This document shows, piece by piece, positions 17,510-27,659 of a stretch of DNA of 64,000 bases (the stretch's first letter is position 1; the number at the start of each line of letters is the position of its first letter). The stretch is from Desulfomonile tiedjei. Lineage in GTDB: Bacteria; Desulfobacterota; Desulfomonilia; Desulfomonilales; Desulfomonilaceae. A program made the position numbers and the translations under genes. The notes under the pieces are model-generated. The model worked only from the letters and a program-made list of their open reading frames with translations, was not told the origin of the DNA and made no database searches. The stretch is taken from the NCBI GenBank assembly GCA_016212925.1, contig JACRDF010000014.1, forward strand, positions 1 to 64,000, written 5' to 3'.

Positions 17510-18837
17510 AACGTTACTGGTATCAAGCCGCGGTCATTTTGACGTGCTGTTTCATGGGGATTGCCTTGGCCGGCGCCGGGTCGGTGGACCAATACATAAA
17601 CGACCTGAAGAGCGACAATCCCGAGGTCAGGGCCAAGGCTGCTTACGAACTGGGATGCGGCTGAAACAAACCGGCGAGGGCGGTTCCGCCTCTCATTGAA
17701 GCGCTGAAGGACCCGGAGTCGAAGGTTCGCAGCACCGCGGCCGATTCGCTGGGCCGTTTCTCGGGCGAGGCAAAACAGTCGGTCCCGGCCCTGCTCGAAT
17801 CCCTTGGCGACAAAAGCGTAGAGGTTCGGCGAGCAACCATCCTGTCCTTGGGCAAGGTCGGCAAAGGCTTTCAGGGTGTTGAAGAAGCCATCGGCAAATT
17901 TGCGAACGACCCCGACCAACTTACCAAGATCGACGTCGCGGTATCTCTGGCAAGCCTTGGGAAAGTTGATGACTCGGTTATTCCCGCGATGCTGGAAGCC
18001 CTGGGAAGCAAGGAAGAAGAGACGGCAAAGGGCGCAGCACGGATACTTGCAGACATAGGAGCGGCCAATCCGGACAAGGTGCTGCCAGGTCTTATGGCTG
18101 CTGTGGACAAGGGAGAAGACCCCCTGTCTCGGAATTCGGTCCGGGTCCTGCGTCAAATGAAAACCCAGGCCATGCCAGCTCTTCCTCGGATAGCCGGATT
18201 GTACGACAAGGTGGATCAAAGCACACGTGTGGAAATCACTGAAGCCCTGCGAGCCATTGACGCAAAAGGGGATTACGCGATTCCTGTGATGATCAAAGCT
18301 CTCGGCTCTTCTGACTCCAAGGATCGCCACGAGGCCCTCATGGGGTTATATCGTTTCCGCACCAAGGTGGAGCTTGTTATCGATCCTTTAATCGGGGCGC
18401 TTAAGGACCCGGACACGGAGAATCAATTCTTGGCGGTGAGGATTTTAAGAGGGATCGGGCCTCAGGCCATGAAGGCTGTCCCAAGTCTGGTCCAAATGAC
18501 TGAGAGTTCCAATTCCAACCTGCGGATTAGAAACGCTGCAATCGAAGCTCTTAGTTCTTTTACTCCGCCCACTCGGGAAGTGCTGGATGCGCTGGATAAG
18601 GCCGTCAAGGACGGAGACATGGATGTGAGGCTCCATGCCGTAGGCTCTCTGCGGCGGATCGGCTACCTCTATCCCGACCAGGTGACGCCTCTTTTGAAGA
18701 GCGGGCTTGAGGTTGCGTCGGACGAACGGACCAAGAACGCAATCAATTCCGCGCTGGAAAGACTGAAGAGTGGAACCGGCAAGGCTTCCACCGGGGAGCC
18801 CAGCAAAAGAGAAGGCAAACAGCTGCCCTCGGGATGA
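17506..18837 (+). CDS. Secreted HEAT-repeat protein, probable selenoprotein (in-frame TGA at 17662)
   Basis: Read through the TGA codon 53 as Sec, one frame runs from ATG 17506 (ATGA overlap with the preceding stop) to 18837, 443 residues. Residues 1-22 are a signal peptide (AAVILTCCFMGIALA). HEAT/PBS-lyase-like helical repeats begin before the TGA (SDNPEVRAKAAYELG) and continue after it without a shift (RAVPPLIEALKDPESKVRSTAADSLG), so the TGA sits in the loop of repeat one as Cys51-Gly52-Sec53. A SECIS-like hairpin starts 11 bases downstream. About ten repeats and a Lys/Ser/Gly-rich tail follow. Predicted periplasmic. The alternatives are a nonsense-mutated pseudogene or a separate shorter gene from 17848, but the latter would lack a signal peptide and begin inside a repeat. 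Substrate unknown; a Cys-Gly-Sec motif suggests thiol/selenol redox or metal binding. Confidence 0.75.
17662..17694 (+). promoter_or_regulatory. Putative bacterial SECIS element
   Basis: After the TGA at 17662-17664 come 11 unpaired bases, then a stem GAGGGCG (17676-17682) pairing with CGCC-U-CUC (17687-17694, one bulged U), with a four-base loop GUUC. In E. coli fdhF the upper SECIS stem also starts 11 bases after UGA, has a bulged U and a GU-containing four-base loop. Here the loop GU falls at positions 22-23 counted from the U of UGA. Confidence 0.7.
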
Positions 18838-18905
18838 TTCGCCCCCGATAGCACATAGAATCAATTATCATTCCTGGGAGATTGCAGAGATCAGGGCACG
18901 GTTTT

Positions 18906-19035
18906 GAGGCTGTCTTAATCCGCAGCAACCGGCACCATGGGTTGTAGGGGCGGTTCGTGAACCGCCCGAATTAAGGGCGCTTCGCGAAGCGCCCCTACCC
19001 GGGTATCTGTCCATCTCAAGTTTTGAGACACCCTC
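18906..19035. repeat. MITE-like element with GAGGSTGTCT ends, copy 1
   Basis: Ends GAGGCTGTCT and, inverted, AGACACCCTC. The core 18944-18998 is a double hairpin GTAGGGGCGGTTCGTGAACC...GCGCTTCGCGAAGCGCCCCTAC. Closely related cores lie at 43451-43503 and 59459-59513. Probably a non-autonomous transposable palindrome; it lies between two convergent genes and might also act as a bidirectional transcription end. Confidence 0.75.
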
Positions 19036-19082
19036 TCCCGGCCGGCTCCCGTTAATGGTGCCTGTTTGATCCCTCATGGGCA

Positions 19083-20987
19083 TCAAATATCCAGATTCTG
19101 AACCTCCCGAGCATGCTCCTTGATAAAGGAAAAGCGTTTTCTGACGTCTTTTCCCATCAGAGTGTCGAAGACGGCGTCCGTTCTAGCTTCATCCTCTATT
19201 CCGATTCTGAGAATGCCACGTGTGGACGGGTCCATAGTGGTGCTCTTGAGAATGGCTGCGTCCATTTCTCCGAGTCCCTTGAACCTCTGGATTTCAACCT
19301 CTTTTCCGTTCTGCTGTTTTAGCAGCTTCTCTTTCTCCTTGTCCGAAAAAACATAGCGAATAGCGGTTTTCTTGCCTGATCCTATCCGCAGCCGGTACAG
19401 AGGAGGCATGGCCAGATAAATGTGTCCTCGCCGCACCAATTCCGGCAGATAGCGGTAGAAGAACGTCAGCAACAGGGTTGCAATATGGTGTCCGTCCACG
19501 TCCGCGTCAGTGTTAATAATGATCTTGCCGTACCTGAGCTTTGAGTAGTCGAATGTCTTGCCGATGCCCGTTCCGATGCTCAGTACCAGATTCTGGATTT
19601 CCCTATTTGCCTTGAGCTTGTCGTCCGAGGCTTGTTCTACGTTGAGGATCTTTCCTCTTATAGGCAGGATCGCCTGGAACTTTCTGTCCCTAGCCTGTTT
19701 CGACGAGCCTCCGGCGCTGTCTCCCTCAACAATGAACAGTTCCGTGTCATCCAGCGAAGTTGAAGAGCAGTCGGCCAATTTGCCGGGGAGCGTGAGTCTG
19801 CGGGTTGCGGCCTTGCGTGTGACCTCGTCACGCGCGGCCCGGGAAGCGGTGCGGGCCTGCGCCGCTAGAACAATCCTGTTGCTCACGGCCGCTGCTTGAG
19901 TTGGATTCTGATGCAACCAGGTTTCCAGAGCGTTTTTCACCAGCGGCTCCACTTGTTGCGCGGAGCTGCTGTTGAGGCGCTCTTTGGTCTGTCCTTGAAA
20001 CTCCAGGTGTCCGTTCAGGTATACTGAAATGACGGCCAGTAGGCCTTCTCGGACGTCTTCCGCGTTTATGGCCTTCACACCTTTCGGGAGGCCGTTTCGT
20101 TTCTCAATGTAGTTTCGGAGCGCACGCGTGACGCCGTTGCGAAAACCGGCTTCATGAGTGCCTCCAGCGGGAGTGGGTATGGTGTTTACGAACGATAGTA
20201 TCCGGTTGGTGGTTTCGGAAGTCCACGCCATGGCCATTTCCAAGCGAAGGCCGTTGTCATATCTGAAATGGAACGGCTGTGCGTCGATCAACGGCCGATC
20301 CCGGCCCAGTTTCCGGAGAAAGTCTTTTATGCCCTCCGGATAGATGAAGTTTTCGACCGTTCCTTCCGCTTCATCCCTGACTCGAATTCTAAGGCCCGCC
20401 ATCAGGAAGGCCTTGGTTTCCAGCCGGTCCCTTATAAGCTCCTTGGAGAAGGTCCTATCAGGAAAGATCTCCGGATCAGGCCAAAAGGTCGCCTTGGTCC
20501 CACCACCCGTGGCGTGTTCAACTTTGCGAAGAGGCGAATACGGCTTGCCTCGGCGAAATTCCTGCACGTGGCGGAACCCGTCGCGCTTCACCTCCACGAT
20601 CATTCTTTCGCTGAGCGCATTCACCACCGAGGCTCCCACCCCATGAAGCCCGCCGGCAACCTTGTATGCGTCATCGTCAAACTTCCCGCCTGCGTGCAAA
20701 TTACAGAAAATCGTCTCCACGGTATTCTTTCCGGTGGTCGGGTGTACCTCCACAGGAATGCCTCGGCCCCGATCTTCTACGGCAATGCCGCCGTCGGAAA
20801 GGAGAGTCACCTCGATCATGTCGGAATGGCCGTTGAGGGCTTCGTCCACGCTATTGTCCACGAGTTCCCATACCAACTGGTGAAGGCCGTCTCGGCCGGT
20901 GCCCCCTATATACATTCCAGGCCGCTTGCGAACAGCTTCGAGGCCTTTTAGCACCTTTATGTCTTTTACCGTGTAAGAAGCGGTCAT
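19083..20987 (-). CDS. parE: Type IIA DNA topoisomerase subunit B (ParE-like)
   Basis: ATPase/Toprim subunit of topoisomerase IV or gyrase. GHKL ATPase motifs: [33 protein letters not shown]. Toprim motifs: [20 protein letters not shown] and [10 protein letters not shown] with Mg-binding Asp residues; the end is [12 protein letters not shown]-like ([16 protein letters not shown]). 634 residues without the large gyrase-type insert; the Toprim context LPGKLADC...[21 protein letters not shown] is closest to ParE. Its ATG overlaps the parC stop as ATGA, a coupled operon away from any dnaA/dnaN context, which also favours topo IV over gyrase. Assignment to ParE rather than GyrB is by motif only. 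Confidence 0.85.
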   Translation of the reverse strand: MTASYTVKDIKVLKGLEAVRKRPGMYIGGTGRDGLHQLVWELVDNSVDEALNGHSDMIEVTLLSDGGIAVEDRGRGIPVEVHPTTGKNTVETIFCNLHAGGKFDDDAYKVAGGLHGVGASVVNALSERMIVEVKRDGFRHVQEFRRGKPYSPLRKVEHATGGGTKATFWPDPEIFPDRTFSKELIRDRLETKAFLMAGLRIRVRDEAEGTVENFIYPEGIKDFLRKLGRDRPLIDAQPFHFRYDNGLRLEMAMAWTSETTNRILSFVNTIPTPAGGTHEAGFRNGVTRALRNYIEKRNGLPKGVKAINAEDVREGLLAVISVYLNGHLEFQGQTKERLNSSSAQQVEPLVKNALETWLHQNPTQAAAVSNRIVLAAQARTASRAARDEVTRKAATRRLTLPGKLADCSSTSLDDTELFIVEGDSAGGSSKQARDRKFQAILPIRGKILNVEQASDDKLKANREIQNLVLSIGTGIGKTFDYSKLRYGKIIINTDADVDGHHIATLLLTFFYRYLPELVRRGHIYLAMPPLYRLRIGSGKKTAIRYVFSDKEKEKLLKQQNGKEVEIQRFKGLGEMDAAILKSTTMDPSTRGILRIGIEDEARTDAVFDTLMGKDVRKRFSFIKEHAREVQNLDI

Positions 20988-23389
20988 CTGGTCTGCCCTT
21001 CCGGGGCGCTCACTCTTTCCATAGCAAGTATCCCTGAGTAATAAGTTTTACCCTGTGTAGCCCTGTTTGCCGTCGGGATCTCCCCGACAACGAGTGTCGC
21101 CTCTTTCCCCTTTTTCGGCTGGATGCGTAACTCATCCTGTCGGTTGACCACTTCCAACGCGACTACTTCCGACCCCGCGGGCAATTTGATAAACCGCACG
21201 CCCTGCCCCACACCCGTCAGAAGGGGGACTTGTTCGACCGGAAATACTAGTATTTTTCCGGTATTTGAAGCCGCTGCGATGAATTCGCCGTCCTCAGGCC
21301 TTACAGTTAGGATTTGATCATCGCCTTTGAGGTTGACCAGCTTCCTTCCGATCCGTTTGGATGTCTCCCGAAGAATGTCATAGTCGAATCGGAACCCTTG
21401 ACCTTTGCGGGTAACCAGGATTCCTCCGGAAGCAACCGACAAGACGTCCTTTCCCGCGTCGGAAGCCTCGGGCGAGGCTACCTCAAAGATTGTGTATTGG
21501 GGATCCCGTACCATGTTAATGGCTTCGGTCTGATCCGGCAATTCCTCTGTTTCGGTTTTTGGCTCGGTCCCTTCCGCAGGGTCCGGTGCAATGAACCCGA
21601 CCATGAATTCGCCGTCCGCGAGGTTGAGGAGGCTCCCTATCGGCTCCCCAAAACCGGTAGTCGCCGGGACGTCAAGGGCCCTCATCACGTAGACTTTGCC
21701 AAGATTCGAGAAGAACGCCACCGTATTCCCGGTATTAACTCTGACCCAGCCGAACAAGCCGTCACCCTCTCGAAATTTCAGAGAGGCGTCGTCTCCGACC
21801 TCGCTTTTTATGCGACGCACCCAACCATGTTTCGACAAGATCACCGTTGTATCTTCATGCTCAACAAAATGGTCCGGGTCGTACTCGATTGCCGAGGCAT
21901 CCTTTTCCGCAACAATCCGCGTGCGGCGAGGATCGCCGAACTTGGACGCAATCTCGGCGAGTTCGTCGTCGATGATCTTCCACACGCGTGCGGGGTCGGC
22001 CAGGTCTGTGGAAATGTCGCGAGCCTCTTTTTTCTTGGCAGCCAATTCATCGAGGACTTTGCCGATCTCCATGCCGACAAGTTTGTACAAGCGCATTTCG
22101 AGTATGGCTTCCACTTGTTGATCGGACAACTCGAACCTGGCTATAAGGCCCTGTTCCGCTTCCTTCCTGCTTCTGGCCGAACGAATTATCTTGAGCGCCG
22201 CGTCGAGGTCCTGGAACAGCTTGCCGAAGCCTTCAAGCACGTGGATCCTCTGTTGCAGAATGTCCAATCTATGCTGAAGCCTGAGAGTGGTCTTCTCGAA
22301 CCTGAAGTCCAGGAAGTATCTGATGATTTTTTCCAGACTCAGCCGATCCGGCACGCCCTGCGGGGTGATTGCAATGAAATTCATCGGGAAATTGATCTGC
22401 AACTCCGTATGCTTGTACAGAAACGCCATCACGGAATCCGGGACTACATCGCCTGCCCTGAGTTCCAGCACTATTCTGACATCACTCGTGCTTTCATCGC
22501 GCACATCCTGGACGTGTATGAGCCTCTTGTCTTTGATTAGACCCGCTATTCGTTCGATGAGCCTCGACTTGTTGACCGAATAAGGTATCGAAGTGACAAT
22601 CAGATTCGTCCGCCCTCGACCCGCGGTTTCCACCTCGAACGTCCCGCGGACCCTCACCGTGCCGTGGCCTGAAGCATATATCTCGGCCAGGTGGTCCGGA
22701 GAGTCCAGGATCTCTGCTCCTGTGGGGAAATCAGGCCCTTTGATGTACTTGAGCAGGCCTTTGGTCTGGAGGCCCTCGTCGCGGATTGCCGCCCGGCATG
22801 CAGCGATCACTTCCCCCAGGTTGTGGGGCGCAAACGAACAACTCATCCCCACGGCTATTCCTGAAGAGCCGTTCAGGAGCAGGTTGGGGACTGATGCCGG
22901 CAGAATTGCCGGTTCTTCGCCGATCCCGTCGTAGGTTGGATGAAACTCCGTAGTACCTTGTTCTATTTCCCGGAGCAGCAGGCCGGCAAAGGTGCTAAGC
23001 CGAGTCTCGGTGTAACGCATGGCTGCCGGCGAGTCCCCGTCTACCGAACCGAAATTACCTGAGCCATCTATGAGCGGGTAACGCAGGCTGAAATCCTGTG
23101 CCATTCTGACCAGTGCGTCATAAGCAGCCTGATCCCCATGGGGATGATATTTACCGATGACCTCTCCGACTACGGCCGCTGATTTTCTCATTTTGGCCGC
23201 GTCGCCGAGCCGCATCCCGTGCATGGCATATAGAATCCGTCGATGGACGGGTTTCAGGCCGTCCCTCACGTCGGGCAAGGCTCGGGACACAATTGTGGAC
23301 AGAGCATATGCCAGGTACCTTTTTTGCACCTCGTCATGTATGTGAGAGTGGATTTCTCCACCCGTCTTGTCGGCTCTTGAACCTTCCAC
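20984..23389 (-). CDS. parC: Type IIA DNA topoisomerase subunit A (ParC/GyrA-like)
   Basis: DNA cleavage subunit. The catalytic Tyr is in [13 protein letters not shown] (Tyr126 from the start chosen). The winged-helix region [20 protein letters not shown] has Gln where E. coli GyrA has Ser83 (ParC Ser80), the quinolone-contacting position. The C-terminal beta-pinwheel region (about 500-800) shows no QRRGGKG-type GyrA box, which argues for a ParC-like decatenase rather than gyrase. GTG at 23389 with GAAGG ten bases upstream gives 801 residues and a normal N-terminus ([19 protein letters not shown]); the frame extends to an ATG at 23491 with non-family residues. An acidic insert ([14 protein letters not shown]) is present in the C-terminal half. 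Confidence 0.85.
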   Translation of the reverse strand: MEGSRADKTGGEIHSHIHDEVQKRYLAYALSTIVSRALPDVRDGLKPVHRRILYAMHGMRLGDAAKMRKSAAVVGEVIGKYHPHGDQAAYDALVRMAQDFSLRYPLIDGSGNFGSVDGDSPAAMRYTETRLSTFAGLLLREIEQGTTEFHPTYDGIGEEPAILPASVPNLLLNGSSGIAVGMSCSFAPHNLGEVIAACRAAIRDEGLQTKGLLKYIKGPDFPTGAEILDSPDHLAEIYASGHGTVRVRGTFEVETAGRGRTNLIVTSIPYSVNKSRLIERIAGLIKDKRLIHVQDVRDESTSDVRIVLELRAGDVVPDSVMAFLYKHTELQINFPMNFIAITPQGVPDRLSLEKIIRYFLDFRFEKTTLRLQHRLDILQQRIHVLEGFGKLFQDLDAALKIIRSARSRKEAEQGLIARFELSDQQVEAILEMRLYKLVGMEIGKVLDELAAKKKEARDISTDLADPARVWKIIDDELAEIASKFGDPRRTRIVAEKDASAIEYDPDHFVEHEDTTVILSKHGWVRRIKSEVGDDASLKFREGDGLFGWVRVNTGNTVAFFSNLGKVYVMRALDVPATTGFGEPIGSLLNLADGEFMVGFIAPDPAEGTEPKTETEELPDQTEAINMVRDPQYTIFEVASPEASDAGKDVLSVASGGILVTRKGQGFRFDYDILRETSKRIGRKLVNLKGDDQILTVRPEDGEFIAAASNTGKILVFPVEQVPLLTGVGQGVRFIKLPAGSEVVALEVVNRQDELRIQPKKGKEATLVVGEIPTANRATQGKTYYSGILAMERVSAPEGQTR

Positions 23390-23893
23390 TTTGATAAAGC
23401 CTTCCAGCAGGTCAATTTCAGGCCCCGCAAACCGACCGGGGCTTTTTTGGGCACCACAACATAGCGCGGCTGGAGCGAATATCAAGCACAAAATTTACAG
23501 CGTTGCAAGGGGCGCCCCTCGTGATTTCGCCGCAGAGACAACGAGAGCGCGGAGTAAGCGCACCCCGCGTGGTCGCGGGACCCTGGCAGTGCACCTCGAA
23601 GTTCTCTTGCAGCCTCAATGGCGAAATCGTATTCTGGAACCTCCCCGGCCTCACGAAGTAACTAAATGCTTAATTTGAAATTGGATTACGCGTTGACAGA
23701 GAATGAGCAAACCGGCTACCATATGGGTGGATTTTGCACCATCGGATATATATGCAACCAGGGGGCGCACAACGGCCCGAGGGGAGCGAGCTTGGACCCG
23801 GCCTCTAATTGTGACGCCTGTTCCCGGAGATTGATGTCCTGACCTCAAAGGCTGTAGCAACCCAAGACTGAGGACCGCGCCCGGCAGGGGCAC
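23390..23893. other. Intergenic region between divergent parC and hybrid kinase genes
   Basis: About 500 bp (400 if parC starts at 23491). No gene, clear repeat or convincing promoter pair was found. Short frames here are compositionally random. It should carry both divergent promoters. Confidence 0.35.
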
Positions 23894-25957
23894 ATGGATG
23901 TAAAAGATCTACCCACTTTTGTCGAAATGGCCGAGGAAGAAGAGGACCTACCCGGCCTCTCAGAGGCCGAGGTTTCAACTGAAACTATTGATCTTGGCAA
24001 CCTTTTCGGACCCGAGCCCTCCCTATCGACCAGCTTTGACCTGCAATGGATCAACCAGGCGTCGTTCGGCAGACTTTTGCAGGCAATTCCCATTCCTACT
24101 TTATTCGTGGACAAATCCGGGAAAATAGTATTCTGCAACAGGTCTACCGAAAAAATCACACCGGACTATCATCAACTGAAGGAAAGTCATTTCTCCTCTC
24201 TATTCCTTGACGGCCGCGAAATGAAGGCGGCCGAATTGCTGTTGGAACAGCTTTTCCTGGACCGGAAGCCAAAGATGGTGGACGGGCTCTTCCGGTTTTG
24301 CAAGGCCAGGATTTGGGGCCGAATGCACCTGCGTTCGATCAGCGTTACCGAACAAAGGCTGGTAATCGCTCTGGTTGAAAATCTGACGGCCGAAAAAAAA
24401 CGACTAATTGAAAATGAAAAATATAAAAAATTGATCAGCCTGGTGCCTATGGGTGTGGCGGAGTTTTCGTTGACCCAAACCGTCTCAGCCGACCATGAGG
24501 CGGCCCAAATAATTGAGGCTGTCCAACGGGCCATACTGGTGGGCGGCAATGATCAATTTGCCAAGATTCAAGGCTTTGACAGTATAAGCAAGCTCTTGCA
24601 CCAGCGCTTCGACCAGTTGACCCCATTTGACGATCAACACCGAGGTCTATTCACATCGTGGATCAGGAGTGGGTTTCATATCAGCTCCGCAGAGGCGAGG
24701 CAGTACCTGCCCTCCGGTAGTCTTGGCTACGTCGAGACCACTCTGATCGGCATGATCAGACAACAGCGGCTTCACGCCATCTGGATGCTCAAGCGTGACA
24801 TCACCGAACAACAGCGGATGCGTGAAGATGCTATAAGGGTGCAAAAACTTGAATCACTGGGCCTGCTGGCCGGTGGAATTGCGCACGACTTCAACAACAT
24901 TCTCATGGCTGTCCTGGGGAATATCAACCTCGCCAAGATGTATAGCACTCCCGGAGACAAGATCTATGAACGCCTGCTGGAGGCGGAACGTGGAACGCGG
25001 CGAGCTGAGAGCTTGACTCAACAGTTGCTTACTTTTTCCAAAGGCGGCGCGCCGGTGAAAAAGGTAGGCCCAATAGTGTCACTGCTCAAGGAGTGTGCGG
25101 GCTTCTCTCTCCCAGGGTCCAATGTTCGTTTGGAATTTGCAGTCCCTGAGGACCTGTGGCCGGTAGAAGTTGATGAAGGACAGATAGCCCAGGTAATGAA
25201 CAACCTGGTCATTAACGCAGACCAGGCCATGCCGGATGGCGGACTGGTCCGCATTTCGGCTGAAAACATAGTGGTCGGTCCGCAGCATGGGCTCGCGTTG
25301 TCTGATGGTAAGCACGTCAAGATATCGATAGCGGACATCGGCATGGGGATTCCTCCGGAGCACATACACCGCATTTTCGACCCATATTTCACTACCAAGC
25401 AGAAAGGTAGCGGATTGGGCCTGGCCGTATCATATTCGATTGTGCAGGCCCACGGCGGATTGATCACTGTGGAATCCAAGTTGTCGGCCGGTACGACGTT
25501 TCATGTCTTTCTTCCGGCCAAGGAACAGAAAACCGCAGAGCAGCAGCGCGTGGAGCCAATCAAATTCGAAGCCAGGGGCAGAGTGTTGATCGTAGACGAC
25601 GAAGACATGGTCAGAACGGTTGCGCAGGAGATGCTCCAACACATTGGTTACGAAGTGGAAGGCGCTCGCGACGGCCGGGAAGCGATAATCTTGTACAGGA
25701 AGTCGATAGAAGACAGTAAGCCCTTCTCCGCTGTGGTAATGGATTTGACCATTCCTGGAGGGATGGGGGGAAAAGAGACAATCAAGGAATTGATAAAGAT
25801 TGATCCCGCAGTGAAAGCAATTGTATCCAGCGGTTACGCAAATGATCCCATAATGGGACAATTTCAAAGCTATGGTTTTCAAGGAGTGGTGTGCAAACCG
25901 TATGACGTGGATGATCTGGCTGCCGTTTTGGGGAGAGTCATAAACCTGGGAGCATGA
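23894..25957 (+). CDS. Hybrid sensor histidine kinase/response regulator
   Basis: Soluble PAS-kinase-receiver protein. After about 50 acidic residues there is a PAS-like domain (LLQAIPIPTLFVDKSGKIVFCNRS), a second PAS-like region near 180-290, then the dimerisation domain LLAGGIAHDFNNILMAVLGNI with the phosphorylated His in AHDFNN, an HATPase_c domain (NLVINADQAMP, DIGMGIPPEHIHRIFDPYFTTK, GSGLGLAVSYSIV) and a C-terminal receiver domain (VLIVDDEDMVR, phosphorylated Asp in VVMDLTIPGG, Lys in VCKPYD). No membrane segments, so it senses something in the cytoplasm. No dedicated response regulator adjacent. Start ATG 23894 with GGGG five bases upstream. Confidence 0.9.
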   Translation: MDVKDLPTFVEMAEEEEDLPGLSEAEVSTETIDLGNLFGPEPSLSTSFDLQWINQASFGRLLQAIPIPTLFVDKSGKIVFCNRSTEKITPDYHQLKESHFSSLFLDGREMKAAELLLEQLFLDRKPKMVDGLFRFCKARIWGRMHLRSISVTEQRLVIALVENLTAEKKRLIENEKYKKLISLVPMGVAEFSLTQTVSADHEAAQIIEAVQRAILVGGNDQFAKIQGFDSISKLLHQRFDQLTPFDDQHRGLFTSWIRSGFHISSAEARQYLPSGSLGYVETTLIGMIRQQRLHAIWMLKRDITEQQRMREDAIRVQKLESLGLLAGGIAHDFNNILMAVLGNINLAKMYSTPGDKIYERLLEAERGTRRAESLTQQLLTFSKGGAPVKKVGPIVSLLKECAGFSLPGSNVRLEFAVPEDLWPVEVDEGQIAQVMNNLVINADQAMPDGGLVRISAENIVVGPQHGLALSDGKHVKISIADIGMGIPPEHIHRIFDPYFTTKQKGSGLGLAVSYSIVQAHGGLITVESKLSAGTTFHVFLPAKEQKTAEQQRVEPIKFEARGRVLIVDDEDMVRTVAQEMLQHIGYEVEGARDGREAIILYRKSIEDSKPFSAVVMDLTIPGGMGGKETIKELIKIDPAVKAIVSSGYANDPIMGQFQSYGFQGVVCKPYDVDDLAAVLGRVINLGA

Positions 25958-26258
25958 TACGAGATCGGGCGGCATTCCAGTGATTGCCAAGAATAATGTC
26001 CGATGCAGGGATAAATCGGCACGGCGCGGCCTCTGAGAACGTCCCAAAATTCAAAGCCGCGGAAATCTTGTGGCGCTCAGGACTCAGATCTGTTTTGTTA
26101 CTTTCGCGCCGGTCCCACTAGTCACGGGCATTGGCACGATTCGGCGTGCCCATCCGCAGCTGAATCACCACTACCGGAGCGGCGATTTGGTTGACATGGT
26201 TATTTGAATATGTTGTAGTTAAATGCCGGCCAATGCATTCGCAGTCAGCGGAGCAAAA
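25958..26258. other. Intergenic region before the propeller protein
   Basis: About 300 bp with no supported gene. An imperfect inverted repeat GGCACGATTCGGCGTGCC at about 26132-26149 is the only structure noticed. A frame starting at 26223 would extend the next gene by 12 residues but lacks a ribosome site. Confidence 0.35.
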
Positions 26259-27659
26259 ATGGCAAAAGTGAAAATAGATGCTAGGCAGACAATCATCGAC
26301 ATCCGTGCCGGTCTGAGCGATTTCGCACTGATGCAGAAGTACGGGGTGTCGGCCAAGGGGCTCCAAAGCCTGTTCAGGAAATTGGTAGAGGCCGGGCTGA
26401 TAGGGCAATCGGAAATTGATGCAAGAATGCCCTTGATGGAGAAAACCGTTGACCTCGCGGTGTTTAGATGCCCGAAATGCAGCATGCCCCAATTCACGGA
26501 ATTTAATGAATGCCCCCAATGCGGTGTCATAGTCTCCAAGTACCGAGAAAAGCGCCCCGCCCCTGCTCCTGCGCCGACACCAACGGATATCAAGGTAGAC
26601 ACTAAGGTGCAGCAGGCGGTCGCAAGACCCGTGCTGGAAGGACGGATGTTTCGAGGAAATCTGCAGCGAACCGGTTTGTACGAAGAAAAGAGCGTCGATC
26701 GTTTCACGGAATTACGGTGGAAGTTCAAGACAGGGGGCTGGGTATCCACTTCCCCGGTGGCTAGTGAAATTGGTGTTTTCATTGGTAGCCTGGACGGCAT
26801 GTTTTATTTAGTGGACCATTCCACCGGGAACGAAAAGTGGCGATTCAAGACAGGTGGTCCAATATATTCCTCCTGCGCTCTGGTGGATGCCATGGCTTTC
26901 GTCGGCAGCTCGGACGGTCAACTCTATGCTGTGGATGCCGTGACCGGGGAGTTGCGTTCGAAGTTCGGCACAGCAAGTCCAATCTATTCATCGCCCGCGG
27001 TGGACGGGGACAGGGTCTATTTCGGGAGCCTTGACGGACATCTTTACGCCTTGGGCGGGGCCTCCCAGATCATAAAATGGAGATTCAAAACGGGCGGGCC
27101 TGTTTATTCCTCCCCTGCCATAAAGGGGGAGGCCATATACTTCGGGAGCATGGACGGGCATCTTTACGCTGTAGACCTTAATTGGGGCAAGGAGCTTTGG
27201 AGATTCAAAACACGCGGGCCCGTCACTACAGCTCCGGCAGTGGCCAAATACCTGGTGTTCGTCGGAAGTGGCGATTCCAACTTCTATTCGGTGGATGTCT
27301 GGACCGGCAACGAGAGATGGTGTTTCAAGACCGGTGACAAGGTCACGTCCTCCCCTGCCGTTGCAGGCGACACCGTATATTTTGGGAGCGCCGACCGCCG
27401 CCTCTACGCGGTAGACCTTATGTCCGGAGCGGAAAAGTGGAATTTCAAGACCGGCGGGGCAATACACTCGTCCCCTGCCGTGGCCGGCACCAAGATCTAT
27501 TTTGGCAGCGCGGATCATCACCTTTATGCTTTGGATCTCTCCGACGGAAGAGAAGTCTGGAAATTCAAGACAGACGGACCTGTCTACTCGGCGCCGGTGG
27601 TCTCGGGCGGCGCAGTCTATTTCGGAAGTGACGACGGCCACGTTTACGCCATCGGTTGA
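26259..27659 (+). CDS. Zinc-ribbon protein with eight-blade PQQ-type beta-propeller
   Basis: ATG 26259 has GGAG five bases upstream. Residues 1-65 form a helical head (DIRAGLSDFALMQKYGVSAK, LQSLFRKLVEAG), followed by a zinc ribbon C71-x2-C74...C85-x2-C88, a Pro/Ala linker, then MFRGNLQRTGLY (130-141), the usual lead-in of PQQ-repeat propellers. Residues about 153-466 are eight nearly identical 40-residue blades of the form W-x-F-K-T-G-G-P-V-Y-S-S-P-A-V, V-Y-F-G-S-x-D-G, L-Y-A-V-D. There is no signal peptide, so unlike BamB or quinoprotein dehydrogenases it should stay in the cytoplasm. The head and ribbon recur in the next gene. A sensor or scaffold role is inference; PQQ binding is not implied. 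Confidence 0.8.
   Translation: MAKVKIDARQTIIDIRAGLSDFALMQKYGVSAKGLQSLFRKLVEAGLIGQSEIDARMPLMEKTVDLAVFRCPKCSMPQFTEFNECPQCGVIVSKYREKRPAPAPAPTPTDIKVDTKVQQAVARPVLEGRMFRGNLQRTGLYEEKSVDRFTELRWKFKTGGWVSTSPVASEIGVFIGSLDGMFYLVDHSTGNEKWRFKTGGPIYSSCALVDAMAFVGSSDGQLYAVDAVTGELRSKFGTASPIYSSPAVDGDRVYFGSLDGHLYALGGASQIIKWRFKTGGPVYSSPAIKGEAIYFGSMDGHLYAVDLNWGKELWRFKTRGPVTTAPAVAKYLVFVGSGDSNFYSVDVWTGNERWCFKTGDKVTSSPAVAGDTVYFGSADRRLYAVDLMSGAEKWNFKTGGAIHSSPAVAGTKIYFGSADHHLYALDLSDGREVWKFKTDGPVYSAPVVSGGAVYFGSDDGHVYAIG
26713..27656 (+). repeat. Eight coding tandem repeats of about 120 bp
   Basis: The DNA under the propeller repeats with a period of 120 bases; units share TTCAAGAC(A/C)GG...TATTTCGGGAGC-like text. Such regularity suggests recent internal duplication or gene conversion between blades. 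It encodes protein and is not a CRISPR array. Confidence 0.8.

Noticed and set aside
17848-18837. Independent shorter HEAT-repeat gene starting at 17848
   Set aside because: It would begin in the middle of a helical repeat without a signal peptide or good ribosome site, while the frame upstream through the TGA supplies both plus an ATGA overlap with the previous gene.
21314-22540. Long open frame antisense to parC
   Set aside because: Every motif needed for topoisomerase A is on the other strand; the antisense product resembles no family and follows the codon bias of parC.
26132-26149. Sigma-54 promoter (TGGCACG...GC) upstream of the propeller gene
   Set aside because: The spacing between the GG and GC elements is off by one and the TTGCA half is missing; it fits an inverted repeat better.
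26713-27656. Tandem repeats as a CRISPR array
   Set aside because: The 120-base period is continuous coding sequence for propeller blades, with no short repeat/spacer pattern.
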